In this document: positions 18,036-26,920 of the stretch, piece by piece
How positions within the stretch are numbered: the first letter of the stretch is position 1
Layout: each line of letters begins with the position of its first letter
Assembly (NCBI RefSeq): GCF_002917095.1
Contig: NZ_PQGA01000016.1
Span: 1-64,000, forward strand
Reading direction: 5' to 3'
Length of the DNA stretch: 64,000 nucleotides
Origin: Paraburkholderia eburnea
Lineage (GTDB): Bacteria; Pseudomonadota; Gammaproteobacteria; Burkholderiales; Burkholderiaceae
Program-made: the position numbers and the translations under genes
Notes under the pieces: generated by a model
What the model was told of the DNA's origin: nothing
What the model saw: only the letters and a program-made list of their open reading frames with translations
The model's database searches: none

Positions 18036-19193
18036 TCAATGCGCGCCCACCAGACGCACGCGCGTGATCTCCGAAGGCGCGCCCAGACGCTTGGGCGGCC
18101 CCCAGTAGCCGGTGCCGCGGCTCGTGTAGACCCACAGGCTGCCGAGCTTTTCGAGCCCCGCTGTGAACGGCTGTTGCAGCCGCACCATGAAATTCCACGG
18201 GAAAATCTGGCCACCGTGCGTGTGGCCGGACAGTTGCAGCGTATAGCCCGCATCGGCGGCGGCGTGGGCCGTGCGCGGCTGATGCGCGAGCAGCACGCGC
18301 GTGTTCACGTCGTCGGGCGCGCCGCGCAATGCACCTTGCGGATCGCTGCGGTGCGAGGGATCGAAATGGCCAGCCGTGTAGTCGGTGACGCCCGCGAGCA
18401 CGAGCCGCGCGCCATCGTGTTCGATGACCACGTGCTGATTCATCAGCACGGTCAAGCCGATGCGGCGGAACTCGGCGACCCATGCGTCGGCGCCCGAATA
18501 ATATTCGTGATTGCCGGTGACCAGATACACGCCGTGCTGCGCGGCAAGCCGCCCGAGCGGCGCCGTGTGATTCGACAGATGCTGCACGCTGCCGTCGACC
18601 ACATCGCCGGTGATGGCCACCACGTCGGCGTCAAGCTGGTTCACGGCGCGCACGATCGCCTCGACGTAGTCATGCTTGATCGTCGGGCCGACGTGAATGT
18701 CGCTGAGCTGCACGATCGTGAAGCCGTCGAGCGCGGCGGGCAGATTGCGGATCGGCACTTCGACGTTGCGCACGGGCGCGCGCCGCCGCGCGTTGAAAAA
18801 GCCGACGCCGCTCGAACAGAATGCGAGCACAACGACCGCGGCCGCGCTGCCGATGCGCCAGTGCGCAAGATCCGCGATGCCGGGCCAGAGCGATTCGACC
18901 GTCATGAGCGAGGCCAGCACGAGATCGCGCACGATCGTGAGCATCAGCAGCGACGAAAAGAAGCCCATCGCCAGCATGCCGATCCAGGCGAGGCGGTCGC
19001 CTAAAGGCTGACGCTCGAAGCGGCGCGCGAGCAGGCCGGGCGGAATCACGAGCACCGACAGCACGAGCCAGAGCGCCGCGATCCACTTGCCGGCGGCGGG
19101 CACGGGCAGATCGGGAATGAGCCGGAAGCCCACATAGATATGCAGCAGCACACCGATGGAAATGAAGCGGACCAGAAACGAAAGTCGGGGCAT
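18036..19193 (-). CDS. membrane-anchored metallophosphoesterase (YkuE/YaeI-like)
   Basis: 385 residues from the ATG at 19193. Four N-terminal membrane helices (residues 1-130) precede a calcineurin-like domain with all metal motifs: QLSDIHVG, ITGDVVDG, VTGNHEYY, LAHQP and LSGHTHGG. Related enzymes hydrolyse lipid-linked phosphodiesters such as UDP-diacylglucosamine; the substrate here is not known. The frame stays open upstream to 19478 but that part does not look like protein of this family. Confidence 0.9.
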   Translation of the reverse strand: MPRLSFLVRFISIGVLLHIYVGFRLIPDLPVPAAGKWIAALWLVLSVLVIPPGLLARRFERQPLGDRLAWIGMLAMGFFSSLLMLTIVRDLVLASLMTVESLWPGIADLAHWRIGSAAAVVVLAFCSSGVGFFNARRRAPVRNVEVPIRNLPAALDGFTIVQLSDIHVGPTIKHDYVEAIVRAVNQLDADVVAITGDVVDGSVQHLSNHTAPLGRLAAQHGVYLVTGNHEYYSGADAWVAEFRRIGLTVLMNQHVVIEHDGARLVLAGVTDYTAGHFDPSHRSDPQGALRGAPDDVNTRVLLAHQPRTAHAAADAGYTLQLSGHTHGGQIFPWNFMVRLQQPFTAGLEKLGSLWVYTSRGTGYWGPPKRLGAPSEITRVRLVGAH

Positions 19194-19607
19194 GGCAGGG
19201 GCGGGAACAAGGGAAGAGAAGAGCACGGCGGAAGGAGACACGCGCAATGCTGGTGTGCCGATGCGCGAATGAGTCAGCGCGCGCGAGTCACGATGCATTC
19301 TAGCCACACCGCAGACTTCGTGCCGCAGGCGGGGAAGGCCGGGCGACGCTGGCAGGTCTGCGCCAGGTTTGCGCAGCGCGGCATTGCAACACGATTCAGC
19401 TTGCAGCGGCCTTGCGTGTGGCTTGCAGTGGGCTGCGCGCGAAGGGTGTCGCGCTGCGGCATAACCCTGGATTGCCAAAATGTGGGACGGGCCGCACTAT
19501 TTTCCCGTGGGCGGTGCGCTATTAAACGTTCATTGAACCCGCGCCATCTGTGGACTATGCTCGAATCGAGGCCCGCGCGGTTTCGGGCGCTCTGGGGGAG
19601 ACGGGTC
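19194..19607. other. 414-bp intergenic region
   Basis: Lies between the divergent metallophosphoesterase and the small membrane protein. Open frames in it look like extensions or shadows. I see no tRNA, clear terminator or repeat; it must hold the two promoters, which I could not place with confidence. Confidence 0.5.
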
Positions 19608-19931
19608 ATGAAAATCACCAGGCCGGCAGTGCAAGGGCTTCATGGTCGTCACGTCGGGCATGAGGGCAGCCACGTCATGCTGCCACTCATCGTTCTCTCG
19701 ATCATGGCGATCGCGTTGTACTACGCCGTCAAGCAGGTCGATATCCTCGAAATCGGCCGCAGTGCGCTGTTCGATGTCGTGATGGTGTTCGTCGCGCTCG
19801 GTATCGCGGGGCTGTTTGGCGTGGCGGGCGGCTGGCTGCGCTCGCGTACCACCGAAGACGCGCCCGAGGGCTTCTGCTTCGTGGGCGCGTTGATCGGCGC
19901 CGTGGTGTTCTACATCGCGCTACTGACCTGA
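19608..19931 (+). CDS. small integral membrane protein, unknown function
   Basis: 107 residues from the ATG at 19608, which has a strong GGGGGAG ribosome site. A hydrophilic N-terminus with several His (GLHGRHVGHEGSH) leads into three hydrophobic helices (about 24-40, 53-75, 90-106). I do not recognise the family. An internal ATG near 19677 could be used instead and would remove the His-rich segment. Confidence 0.7.
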   Translation: MKITRPAVQGLHGRHVGHEGSHVMLPLIVLSIMAIALYYAVKQVDILEIGRSALFDVVMVFVALGIAGLFGVAGGWLRSRTTEDAPEGFCFVGALIGAVVFYIALLT

Positions 19932-19992
19932 CGACTCGACGCGCTGTACCGGAGGGAAGCGGTGAGCGTGCGACACTGCCGCTTTCGCCCTC

Positions 19993-20607
19993 ATGCAAGC
20001 GTTTCCGATGTTCGATCTTTTCGACGACACCCCGCAACCCGACGTCGACTGGCATCCTTCGTGGCTCAAGCCCGCCGAAGCTGCCGCTTATCTCGCGCGC
20101 ATCGTCGCCGAAACCGATTGGCGTCAGGAGCGCATCCGCACGCCCGGCGGCTGGGTCGATCAGCCGCGTCTGACCGCGTGGCAGGGCGACCCCGGCGCCG
20201 TCTATATCTACTCGGGCATCCGCAATGTGCCGCAGCCGTGGACCGCGGCCGTGGCCGAATTGCGCGACGCGATCGCCGCGCTCTGCAACGTGCGTTTTAA
20301 CAGCGTGCTACTCAACCGCTATCGCGGCGGCACGGACAGCATGGGCTGGCACGCCGATCACGAACCCGAACTCGGCCCGGAGCCGGTCATCGCTTCACTG
20401 AGCCTGGGCGCGACGCGGCGTTTCGATCTGCGTCACACCGCGAGCGGCGTCACACGTTCGTTTGCGCTTTCGGGCGGCAGCCTGCTGGTGATGCGCGGCC
20501 AGACGCAGGCGCAATGGCGGCATCGGGTGCCGAAAGAACCCGCGATAAATGGGGAACGCGTCAATCTTACGTTTCGGGTGGTGAAGCCAGAATTGCGCAA
20601 GAAGTGA
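19993..20607 (+). CDS. AlkB-like 2-oxoglutarate/Fe(II)-dependent dioxygenase
   Basis: 204 residues. Iron ligands are visible as His120 and Asp122 (WHADHE) and His177 (WRHRVPK), with the 2-oxoglutarate-binding Arg near 194 in NLTFRVV; NRYRGG and SLSLGATRRF are the other conserved blocks. This is the ALKBH2/3-like bacterial type that removes methyl groups from 1-methyladenine and 3-methylcytosine in DNA or RNA. A second ATG at 20008 is an equally possible start. It stands alone, without an ada gene nearby. Confidence 0.92.
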   Translation: MQAFPMFDLFDDTPQPDVDWHPSWLKPAEAAAYLARIVAETDWRQERIRTPGGWVDQPRLTAWQGDPGAVYIYSGIRNVPQPWTAAVAELRDAIAALCNVRFNSVLLNRYRGGTDSMGWHADHEPELGPEPVIASLSLGATRRFDLRHTASGVTRSFALSGGSLLVMRGQTQAQWRHRVPKEPAINGERVNLTFRVVKPELRKK

Positions 20608-20701
20608 GCGAGTTGATAAAATTTGACGTCGATTTCGATGCACTTTCGAATTCGACTTTATGCGCATAAAAATCAAATTCAAAATTTAGCGCCACCACCC
20701 T

Positions 20702-21637
20702 TCAATCCTCGCCCAACCGCCGCCGCACCGTCGCGACCAGCCGGTCGAACTCAAGCGTCGATGCGCTCAATGCCGCCGTCTCGGGAAAGTGCTCACGCGC
20801 GATATCGGTCAGGACCTGGCCCGGCGGCGCTTCGACCAGAACCGTCGCGCCCGATTCGACCATGACCGTGAGCGCATCGAACCAGCGCACCGTATAACGC
20901 ATATTGGTGGCCAGATCGGCGCGGATGGCGTCGCCGCTGTAAAGCGGACGCCCGCCGCGATTGTCGATATACACGCCCTCGGGGTCGCGAAACGGGATAT
21001 CGCGCGACCAGGCCACGAGTCGTTCGGCGGCATCGGTCAATAGTTCGCAATGCGAAGGAACGGAAACTGCCAGCCGCTGCGCCTTGCGCGCGCCTGCCGC
21101 GAGCGAGCGCGCCGCGAAGGCTTGGAGCGCCGCGTCGGCGCCCGCCACGACGATCTGGCGCGGCGCGTTCACGTTGGCCACATAGACGCGTTCGCCGCCC
21201 TCCCGCGCATGCGCGGCGGCGAGCGTTTCGATCTGCGTTTCGCTGAGGCCGGAGACAGCCGCCAGACCATAGCCCGAAGGCCACGCGGATTCCATGAGTT
21301 CGGCGCGCTTGCGCACCATACGCAGGGCGTCGTCGAAGGCGAGCGCGCCGCAGCACACCGCGGCGGGATACGCACCCACGGACAGCCCCGCGCTGAACTG
21401 CGGCGCGAAGCCCGCATGTGCGAGCGCGCGCGCATGCGCGACGCCGGCGACCACCAGTCCGATCTGCACGGCAACGGTCGATTGCAAGGCCTCGGCGCTA
21501 TCGAGCGTGAGCACGTCGGCGCCGAGTACGGCCGAGGCTTCGTCGAGCGTGGCGCGCACGACATCGTGTTCGGGCAGCCGATGCAAAAAGCCCGGGCTTT
21601 GCGCGCCCTGGCCGGGGAACAGGCAGGCGAGTGTCAT
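20702..21637 (-). CDS. mdcH: malonate decarboxylase epsilon subunit (malonyl-CoA:ACP transacylase)
   Basis: 311 residues starting MTLACLFPGQGAQ at 21637, overlapping the end of mdcG by four bases. It has the acyltransferase fold: GQGAQ near residue 10, the nucleophile Ser in GLSVGAYPAAV near 90 (GxSxG) and a His in SVPSHCELL near 197. In the malonate decarboxylase pathway it loads malonyl from malonyl-CoA onto the acyl-carrier subunit MdcC to prime the cycle. Last gene of the operon. Confidence 0.93.
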   Translation of the reverse strand: MTLACLFPGQGAQSPGFLHRLPEHDVVRATLDEASAVLGADVLTLDSAEALQSTVAVQIGLVVAGVAHARALAHAGFAPQFSAGLSVGAYPAAVCCGALAFDDALRMVRKRAELMESAWPSGYGLAAVSGLSETQIETLAAAHAREGGERVYVANVNAPRQIVVAGADAALQAFAARSLAAGARKAQRLAVSVPSHCELLTDAAERLVAWSRDIPFRDPEGVYIDNRGGRPLYSGDAIRADLATNMRYTVRWFDALTVMVESGATVLVEAPPGQVLTDIAREHFPETAALSASTLEFDRLVATVRRRLGED

Positions 21638-22311
21638 GACGGTTGCCAGGGATCGGCGACGAGGCGCGCGCCGTCGATTGCGCGCGCGAGCACGCGCGGC
21701 TTGCCCGCCGCGAGTTCGGCGAGCGCGACGCCGCCCGAGGGCGTTTCGATCTGCGCATCGACACGCGTGCCGGCGTGCTGCGCGGCGCGCGCGAGCGTGT
21801 CGGCAAGCGCCTTGATCGTTGCCGCGTCGCAGCGCTTCGGCATGCGGATCAGCAAGTCGAGGTCGCTGGACGCGTTGATCGTGGGGACTTGCGTGGCGAG
21901 TTCGAAGCCCGCGCTGCCCGTTGGCCCCCACACGAATGCATTCAGTACGTCGGCCTCGTCGCGCAATGCCGCGAGCGCGACAAAAGCCGCAAACGCCGCG
22001 CGTTGCGCCAAAGGATCGACGTCACGCAGCGATTCGGGAGCAATGGACGATTCGATATCCTCAACATTGATCCACGTCCCGAAGCGCTGCGCACGCGTCT
22101 CGCCGCGCACGCCCGCCGCCACGAAGCCCAGCGCCGCCTCGGCACGCCGCACGACGGCGAAGGGCGCGCGCGCGAACGCATCGCGCACCCACGACGGCTC
22201 GCCGTCCACTGGCTCAAGCCGCGTGAGCCGCAACAGATCGTGTGGGCGCCAGCGCGTTGGATTGACGCGTGGCGCGTCGGCGGCAAACGGCGGGGCGGCG
22301 CACACGCGCAT
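21634..22311 (-). CDS. mdcG: malonate decarboxylase holo-ACP synthase (phosphoribosyl-dephospho-CoA transferase)
   Basis: 225 residues from the ATG at 22311, whose ATGA overlaps the stop of mdcE. It attaches the 2'-(5''-triphosphoribosyl)-3'-dephospho-CoA arm to Ser25 of MdcC. The nucleotidyltransferase-like motif SSDLDLLI is visible near residue 140. Length and place between mdcE and mdcH match known mdc operons. Confidence 0.92.
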   Translation of the reverse strand: MRVCAAPPFAADAPRVNPTRWRPHDLLRLTRLEPVDGEPSWVRDAFARAPFAVVRRAEAALGFVAAGVRGETRAQRFGTWINVEDIESSIAPESLRDVDPLAQRAAFAAFVALAALRDEADVLNAFVWGPTGSAGFELATQVPTINASSDLDLLIRMPKRCDAATIKALADTLARAAQHAGTRVDAQIETPSGGVALAELAAGKPRVLARAIDGARLVADPWQPS

Positions 22312-23126
22312 CAGGCCGCATCCCACTGCTGCGCGAGGCGCTTGCGCACCTCGATGGAAGCCGCGCGCGTGCGCTGCGCCGCTTCGCCTTGCAGCCGATG
22401 CGCGAGACCGCTCTTGTCGCCACGCGCCTCACGCACTTTCTGCGCGAGGACGTCGCGCACCTGGGCGATCTGCGCCTCGCTGGGCGCATCGGCATCGACA
22501 CCATGGATCAATTCGTCCAGCAGACCGAGTTTCGCGAACGAGGCCATCGTGTACGACATCGGCACGATCTTTTCGCCCAGCGCGTCGAGATCATCCACGC
22601 TGCGACGCGTGACGCGCGCTGCCGCTTCCTTGCCCATCGCGTGCACCATCGTGCCCGGCGCGTCGAGCGCGATGATGCGGTTGGCCTGATAGCCGTGCGC
22701 GAGAAACGCGCCCGACATTGCAGGCCCGACGATCAGCGCGACGACCGGATGACCCGCCAGGCGTGCGCTTGCATAGGCATCGACACCGGCCGCGCAGGCC
22801 AGATGAATGCCCAGCATTTCCTCGCGAAAGCCGTAGGCCTGGCTCTTCACATCGACCACGGCGACGATCGGACGGCGCGTGCCGCTGGCGGCGTCTTCGG
22901 CCATTGCCGTGCGCACGGCCTCGGCCAGACGCCAGCCTTGTTCGAGGCCGACCACGTTGTCGCGCGCACGCGGGAAGCGGTTTTGCGCATCGGGCACGAC
23001 CGCGATGAAACGCGCCGCCTCGCCGTCGAGCAGCGCGTCGGCATATTGCACGCAAGCGCCTTGCAGCTGGTCGCCTGCCAGCGCGCGCAGCCATTTCGCG
23101 CCCCGGCTCATCGTCGTATCGTTCAT
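22311..23126 (-). CDS. mdcE: malonate decarboxylase gamma subunit
   Basis: 271 residues, crotonase-like carboxyltransferase fold. With MdcD it catalyses decarboxylation of malonyl-S-ACP to acetyl-S-ACP. Seen are the Gly/Ala-rich IVGPAMSGAFLAHG block and LDAPGTMVHAMGKEAAARVT. It overlaps mdcD by four bases and mdcG by one codon's worth, so it is translated in step with both. Confidence 0.94.
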   Translation of the reverse strand: MNDTTMSRGAKWLRALAGDQLQGACVQYADALLDGEAARFIAVVPDAQNRFPRARDNVVGLEQGWRLAEAVRTAMAEDAASGTRRPIVAVVDVKSQAYGFREEMLGIHLACAAGVDAYASARLAGHPVVALIVGPAMSGAFLAHGYQANRIIALDAPGTMVHAMGKEAAARVTRRSVDDLDALGEKIVPMSYTMASFAKLGLLDELIHGVDADAPSEAQIAQVRDVLAQKVREARGDKSGLAHRLQGEAAQRTRAASIEVRKRLAQQWDAA

Positions 23127-24007
23127 GCCTTTTCTCCGGGGATGGTCAGCGGCGACGCGGCGAAAACCTCGCGCATCGTTTCGGGTGTGACGCTCGCAGG
23201 ATCGATCTGCGCGAGCCTGGCGAGCGTGGCTTCGACGCGCTCGCTGCGATGCGCGGCGGGCACGCCTTGCGCGAACGCGGCCTGCACGGCGGCGCGCACG
23301 TCATCCACGGCGTCATCGACGAGCGCATCGGCGAAACCCGTGCGCGCGCGTTGTTCGCCGCCGATCAGTTGCCACACGCGGCGGCGATCGCTCGCATCGA
23401 GTTCCTCGATGCCCGCCTCCTGCTCGATCACCTCGGGGCCGTTCATGCCCAGTCGCCCCTGCTTCGTCATCACGAGATACGAGCACAGCGCGGCGGCCAG
23501 CGACATCCCGCCAAAGCAGCCCACCATGCCCGCGATCACGCCGACCACGGGCACGTGACGGCGCAGCGCGACGATGGCCGCCTGGATCTCGGAGATGACG
23601 GCAAGGCCGAGATTGGCCTCCTGCAAACGCACGCCGCCCGTTTCGAACAGCACGACGGGACGCACGATCTTGCCGCGCTCGCAGTCGGCGAGCGCGAGTT
23701 CGAGCGCCGCCGCGATCTTGCTGCCCGACACCTCGCCGATGCTGCCGCCCTGGAACGCCGATTCGATGGCGCACACCACGGCGGGTTCGCCGTCGATGGT
23801 GCCGCGTGCGATCACCGCGCCGTCGTCGGCCTGGCAGACGATGCCCTGCAGCGGCAGCCACGGCGACTCGATGCGATCGAACGGCCCGAGCAGTTCGCGG
23901 AAACTACCTGGGTCGAGCAGGGCAGCCGCGCGTTCGCGCGCGCTCAGTTCGATAAAGCTTTCGCGCAGCAGTGCGCTCGGCGCGGTTGTATTCGGCAGTG
24001 CGCTCAT
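23123..24007 (-). CDS. mdcD: malonate decarboxylase beta subunit
   Basis: 294 residues. Carboxyltransferase-type subunit that pairs with MdcE to decarboxylate malonyl-ACP. Recognised by ESFIELSARERAAALLDPGSFRELL at the start, FQGGSIGEVSGSKI, LFETGGVRLQEANLGL and VGCFGGMSLAAALCS. Both ends overlap neighbouring mdc genes by four bases. Confidence 0.94.
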   Translation of the reverse strand: MSALPNTTAPSALLRESFIELSARERAAALLDPGSFRELLGPFDRIESPWLPLQGIVCQADDGAVIARGTIDGEPAVVCAIESAFQGGSIGEVSGSKIAAALELALADCERGKIVRPVVLFETGGVRLQEANLGLAVISEIQAAIVALRRHVPVVGVIAGMVGCFGGMSLAAALCSYLVMTKQGRLGMNGPEVIEQEAGIEELDASDRRRVWQLIGGEQRARTGFADALVDDAVDDVRAAVQAAFAQGVPAAHRSERVEATLARLAQIDPASVTPETMREVFAASPLTIPGEKA

Positions 24008-24309
24008 GATTGCGCTCCATCTTGCGTTGCCTCTACCGCTTCTGCGAGGCGCAGCGCCACGACACCCGGCGTCGCGCCGAAGTCATTGATCTCGATGAGC
24101 GCGGCGCCGTCGTAGCGCGTGAAGAAGCGGTCCAGCACGCTCTTCCAGATGTGGCTGTAGCCGTCCACGCTCGTATGCACGACCACGCGCGCCTGCATGT
24201 CGGCGGCGGGCTGCAGCAGGACTTCGAGATCGCCCGAACCCACCACGCCCACATGGGCGCGCGTCGTCACGGCGCGCTGCGCCGGGTAGTCGAATGTCAG
24301 TTGTTCCAT
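24004..24309 (-). CDS. mdcC: malonate decarboxylase acyl carrier protein (delta subunit)
   Basis: 101 residues. It carries the phosphoribosyl-dephospho-CoA arm on a Ser, here Ser25 in VGSGDLEVLL. The rest (HTSVDGYSHIWKSVLDRF, ALIEINDFGATPGVV) is typical MdcC. It overlaps mdcB (13 bases) and mdcD. Confidence 0.94.
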   Translation of the reverse strand: MEQLTFDYPAQRAVTTRAHVGVVGSGDLEVLLQPAADMQARVVVHTSVDGYSHIWKSVLDRFFTRYDGAALIEINDFGATPGVVALRLAEAVEATQDGAQS

Positions 24310-25220
24310 GAAAGCGTCCTTCCGCCGATGCGGTGCTGAACCAGTCTGTCGATGAAGAGCGTCGCGGCGAGCAGATCGGCCGCGCCGCCTGGCGAAGCGT
24401 TAAGCGCAAGCAGTGTGCGTTCGAGCGCGTCGAATGCAGCGCGGCCCGCGCGCGTGGCGATGCCGCCCGCGTCGCGCACGCGTTGCGCGCCGCTGCGCGC
24501 GGCCTCATGGCCCGCGAGCCCCGCGCGATGCAGGACACAGGTATCGTCGAGCGACGCCATGATGGCGAGCAGCGTATCCACGCGCGCGGTGGCTTCGTCG
24601 CGGCCCTGTGTGCGTGCGGCGTGCAGCGCGGGCAGACCGACGCGGATCACGTGCGGAAAGCCGTCCTGCGCCTCCTGCCGCGCACCGCCTACGCGATAGC
24701 GGGCGCGCACCCGCTCGCCATTGCTCGCCGGAGCGGGCGTGGCGAGCCGGTCGTCGAAGCGCGCGATCCGCGCGGCCGTATCCGCGACAGCGTTGGCATG
24801 CGCGAACGTGCTCGCATCGTCGGCGGGTGTGTGCATGATCGTTGCGCCCGCAACCAGAAGGCCGACGATCCAGATCGCGCCGCGATGCGCGTTGCTGCCG
24901 CCCGTGGCGCGCATCATGGCCGCTTCGCCGGCGCGGCCGATGCGCGCGAGGTCGGTGCGCAGCGCACCGCCTGGCGTCGCGCCGCGCGAGGCGCGCGCGA
25001 GCGCTTCGAACGTGGGTTCGAGCGCGTGGGCGGAACGCAGCATCGTCGTCAGATCGAGGTCAACGTGCGCGCCGCTGCCGCGCGCATCCACGAGCGCGGG
25101 CTTGGGCGTGAGGCGCGCTTCTTCGATCAGTGCGTCGCGGGCGAAGCGCGCCAGTTGCGCTTCGGGGCCAGGCGCGGCCTCGCGCGCGTACGGCGGCGCT
25201 TCCAGTACGAGGGTCTGCAT
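24297..25220 (-). CDS. mdcB: triphosphoribosyl-dephospho-CoA synthase
   Basis: 307 residues, CitG/MdcB family. It makes the prosthetic-group precursor from ATP and dephospho-CoA. Seen are KPALVDARGSGAHVDLD near residue 40, RIGRAGEAAMMRATGGSNAHRGAIW and the C-terminal SPGGAADLLAATLFIDRL, all family hallmarks. Five bases after mdcA. Confidence 0.93.
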   Translation of the reverse strand: MQTLVLEAPPYAREAAPGPEAQLARFARDALIEEARLTPKPALVDARGSGAHVDLDLTTMLRSAHALEPTFEALARASRGATPGGALRTDLARIGRAGEAAMMRATGGSNAHRGAIWIVGLLVAGATIMHTPADDASTFAHANAVADTAARIARFDDRLATPAPASNGERVRARYRVGGARQEAQDGFPHVIRVGLPALHAARTQGRDEATARVDTLLAIMASLDDTCVLHRAGLAGHEAARSGAQRVRDAGGIATRAGRAAFDALERTLLALNASPGGAADLLAATLFIDRLVQHRIGGRTLSWNN

Positions 25221-25225
25221 CGCGC

Positions 25226-26920
25226 TTACCAGCTACGGAAACGTGCGGGCGGCGTGTACAGACCGCCCGACCACGTGACCAGATCGTCGATGCTGCGCGC
25301 CGCGAGCAGCGAGCGTTTGGCGTCGCCACGGCGGATGTCCAGGTCCTCGGGAAATTGCACGATGCCGCGCCGGCGCAGTTCGGCGGTTTTCTCCGCTTTC
25401 GCGCGCAGGCCGATGGGCGTGACACCCGCCACCGCCGCGAGCGCCGCGCGGCGTTCGTCGATACCTTCCGCACGGTGCAGATGCGCGATGCCTTCCTCGG
25501 TCACCACATGGCTCACGTCGTCGCCGTAGATCATCACGGGCGCGACCGGCATACCGCTCTTTTCGCCTACGGCGATGGCGTCGAGTTCATCGACGAAAGT
25601 CGGCTCGCCACCTTTCTTCCACGTCTCCACCAGTTGCACGACGAGTTTCTGGCCACGCGCGATCGGCGATTGCGGATCGGCCCGGCGCAACAGCTTGAGC
25701 CAGGCCTCGCTCGCGTGACGGCGGCCGCGCGGATCGTGGCCCATGTTTGGCGCGCCGCCGAAGCCCGCGAGACGTCCGCGCGTGACGGTGGACGAATTCG
25801 CATCGGCATCGATCTGCAGCGTCGAGCCGATGAAGAGATCGACGCCATACTGGCCCGCGAGCTGGCACAGCACGCGGTTCGAGCGCAGGCTGCCGTCGTT
25901 GCCGGTGAAGAACACATCGGGGCGCGCCGAGATATACGACTCCATGCCCACTTCGCTGCCGAAGCAATGGACGCTTTCGACCCAGCCCGATTCGATGGCG
26001 GGAATCAGCGTGGGATGCGGATTGAGCGTCCAGTTGCGGCAGATCTTGCCGCGCAGGCCCAGCGATTCGCCGTAGGTGGGCAGCAGCAGTTCGATCGCGG
26101 CGGTGTCGAAGCCGATACCGTGATTGAGCGACGTAATGTTGTACGGCGCGTAGATGCCCTTGATGGTCATCATCGCCGTGAGCACCTGCAGATCGCCGAT
26201 GTGGCGCGGATCGCGCGTGAACAGCGGCTCCACGGCGAAGGGCCGGTCGGCCTGCACGACCACGTCCACCCACGAACCGGGAATGTCCACGCGCGGCAGT
26301 TCATCAACAATTTCGTTGACCTGAACGATTACGATACCTTGGCTGAACGCGGCGGCTTCGGCAATCGTGGGCGTGTCCTCGGTATTCGGGCCGGTGTAGA
26401 GATTGCCGTGACGGTCGGCTTTCTCCGCGCACAGCAGCGCGACCTGCGGAATCAGATCGACGAACATGCGCGCGTACAGCTCCACATAGGTGTGGATCGC
26501 GCCCACTTCGAGCTTGCCGTCTTCGAGCAGTTGCGCAACGCGCAGGCTCTGCGGACCCGCGAACGAAAAATCGACGCGATGCGCGATGCCGCGCTCGAAC
26601 AGCGTCAGATGCTCGGGCCGATTGATGGTCGAGATCAGCAGATGAACGTTGTTGAGTTTCGCGGGATCGGCCTTGGCCAGCGAGCGCGAGAGGAAGTCGG
26701 CCTGCTTCTGGTTGTCGCCTTCCAGTGCGACGCGGTCGCCCGGACGGATCAGCAGTTCGAGTGCATCGGTCGTGCGCGCGGCGGGCAACACGCCGTCTTC
26801 GAGCCAGTGAGCGACGGCGGCGAGGCGGCGGGCTTTCTCGTCGCGGCGCGTGGTCCACGAACGCGCTGCGGGCGCGTGGGGCGACGACGGCGAGGAGGGC
26901 GTTTCAGCTTGAGGCTTCAT
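25226..26920 (-). CDS. mdcA: malonate decarboxylase alpha subunit (ACP transferase)
   Basis: 564 residues from the ATG at 26920 (MKPQAETPSS). It exchanges acetyl for malonyl on the carrier protein, releasing acetate. Blocks typical of MdcA include SWTTRRDEKARRLAAV, IRPGDRVALEGDNQKQADFL, NVHLLISTINRPEHL and ICRNWTLNPHPTLIPAIESGW. The start lies 17 bases inside the end of the GntR gene, so regulator and enzyme are coupled. First structural gene of mdcABCDEGH. Confidence 0.95.
   Translation of the reverse strand: MKPQAETPSSPSSPHAPAARSWTTRRDEKARRLAAVAHWLEDGVLPAARTTDALELLIRPGDRVALEGDNQKQADFLSRSLAKADPAKLNNVHLLISTINRPEHLTLFERGIAHRVDFSFAGPQSLRVAQLLEDGKLEVGAIHTYVELYARMFVDLIPQVALLCAEKADRHGNLYTGPNTEDTPTIAEAAAFSQGIVIVQVNEIVDELPRVDIPGSWVDVVVQADRPFAVEPLFTRDPRHIGDLQVLTAMMTIKGIYAPYNITSLNHGIGFDTAAIELLLPTYGESLGLRGKICRNWTLNPHPTLIPAIESGWVESVHCFGSEVGMESYISARPDVFFTGNDGSLRSNRVLCQLAGQYGVDLFIGSTLQIDADANSSTVTRGRLAGFGGAPNMGHDPRGRRHASEAWLKLLRRADPQSPIARGQKLVVQLVETWKKGGEPTFVDELDAIAVGEKSGMPVAPVMIYGDDVSHVVTEEGIAHLHRAEGIDERRAALAAVAGVTPIGLRAKAEKTAELRRRGIVQFPEDLDIRRGDAKRSLLAARSIDDLVTWSGGLYTPPARFRSW

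Noticed and set aside
19140..19607. N-terminal extension of the small membrane protein gene
   Set aside because: The extension lies partly opposite the metallophosphoesterase gene, is Arg-rich and lacks a ribosome site; the ATG at 19608 has a strong one.
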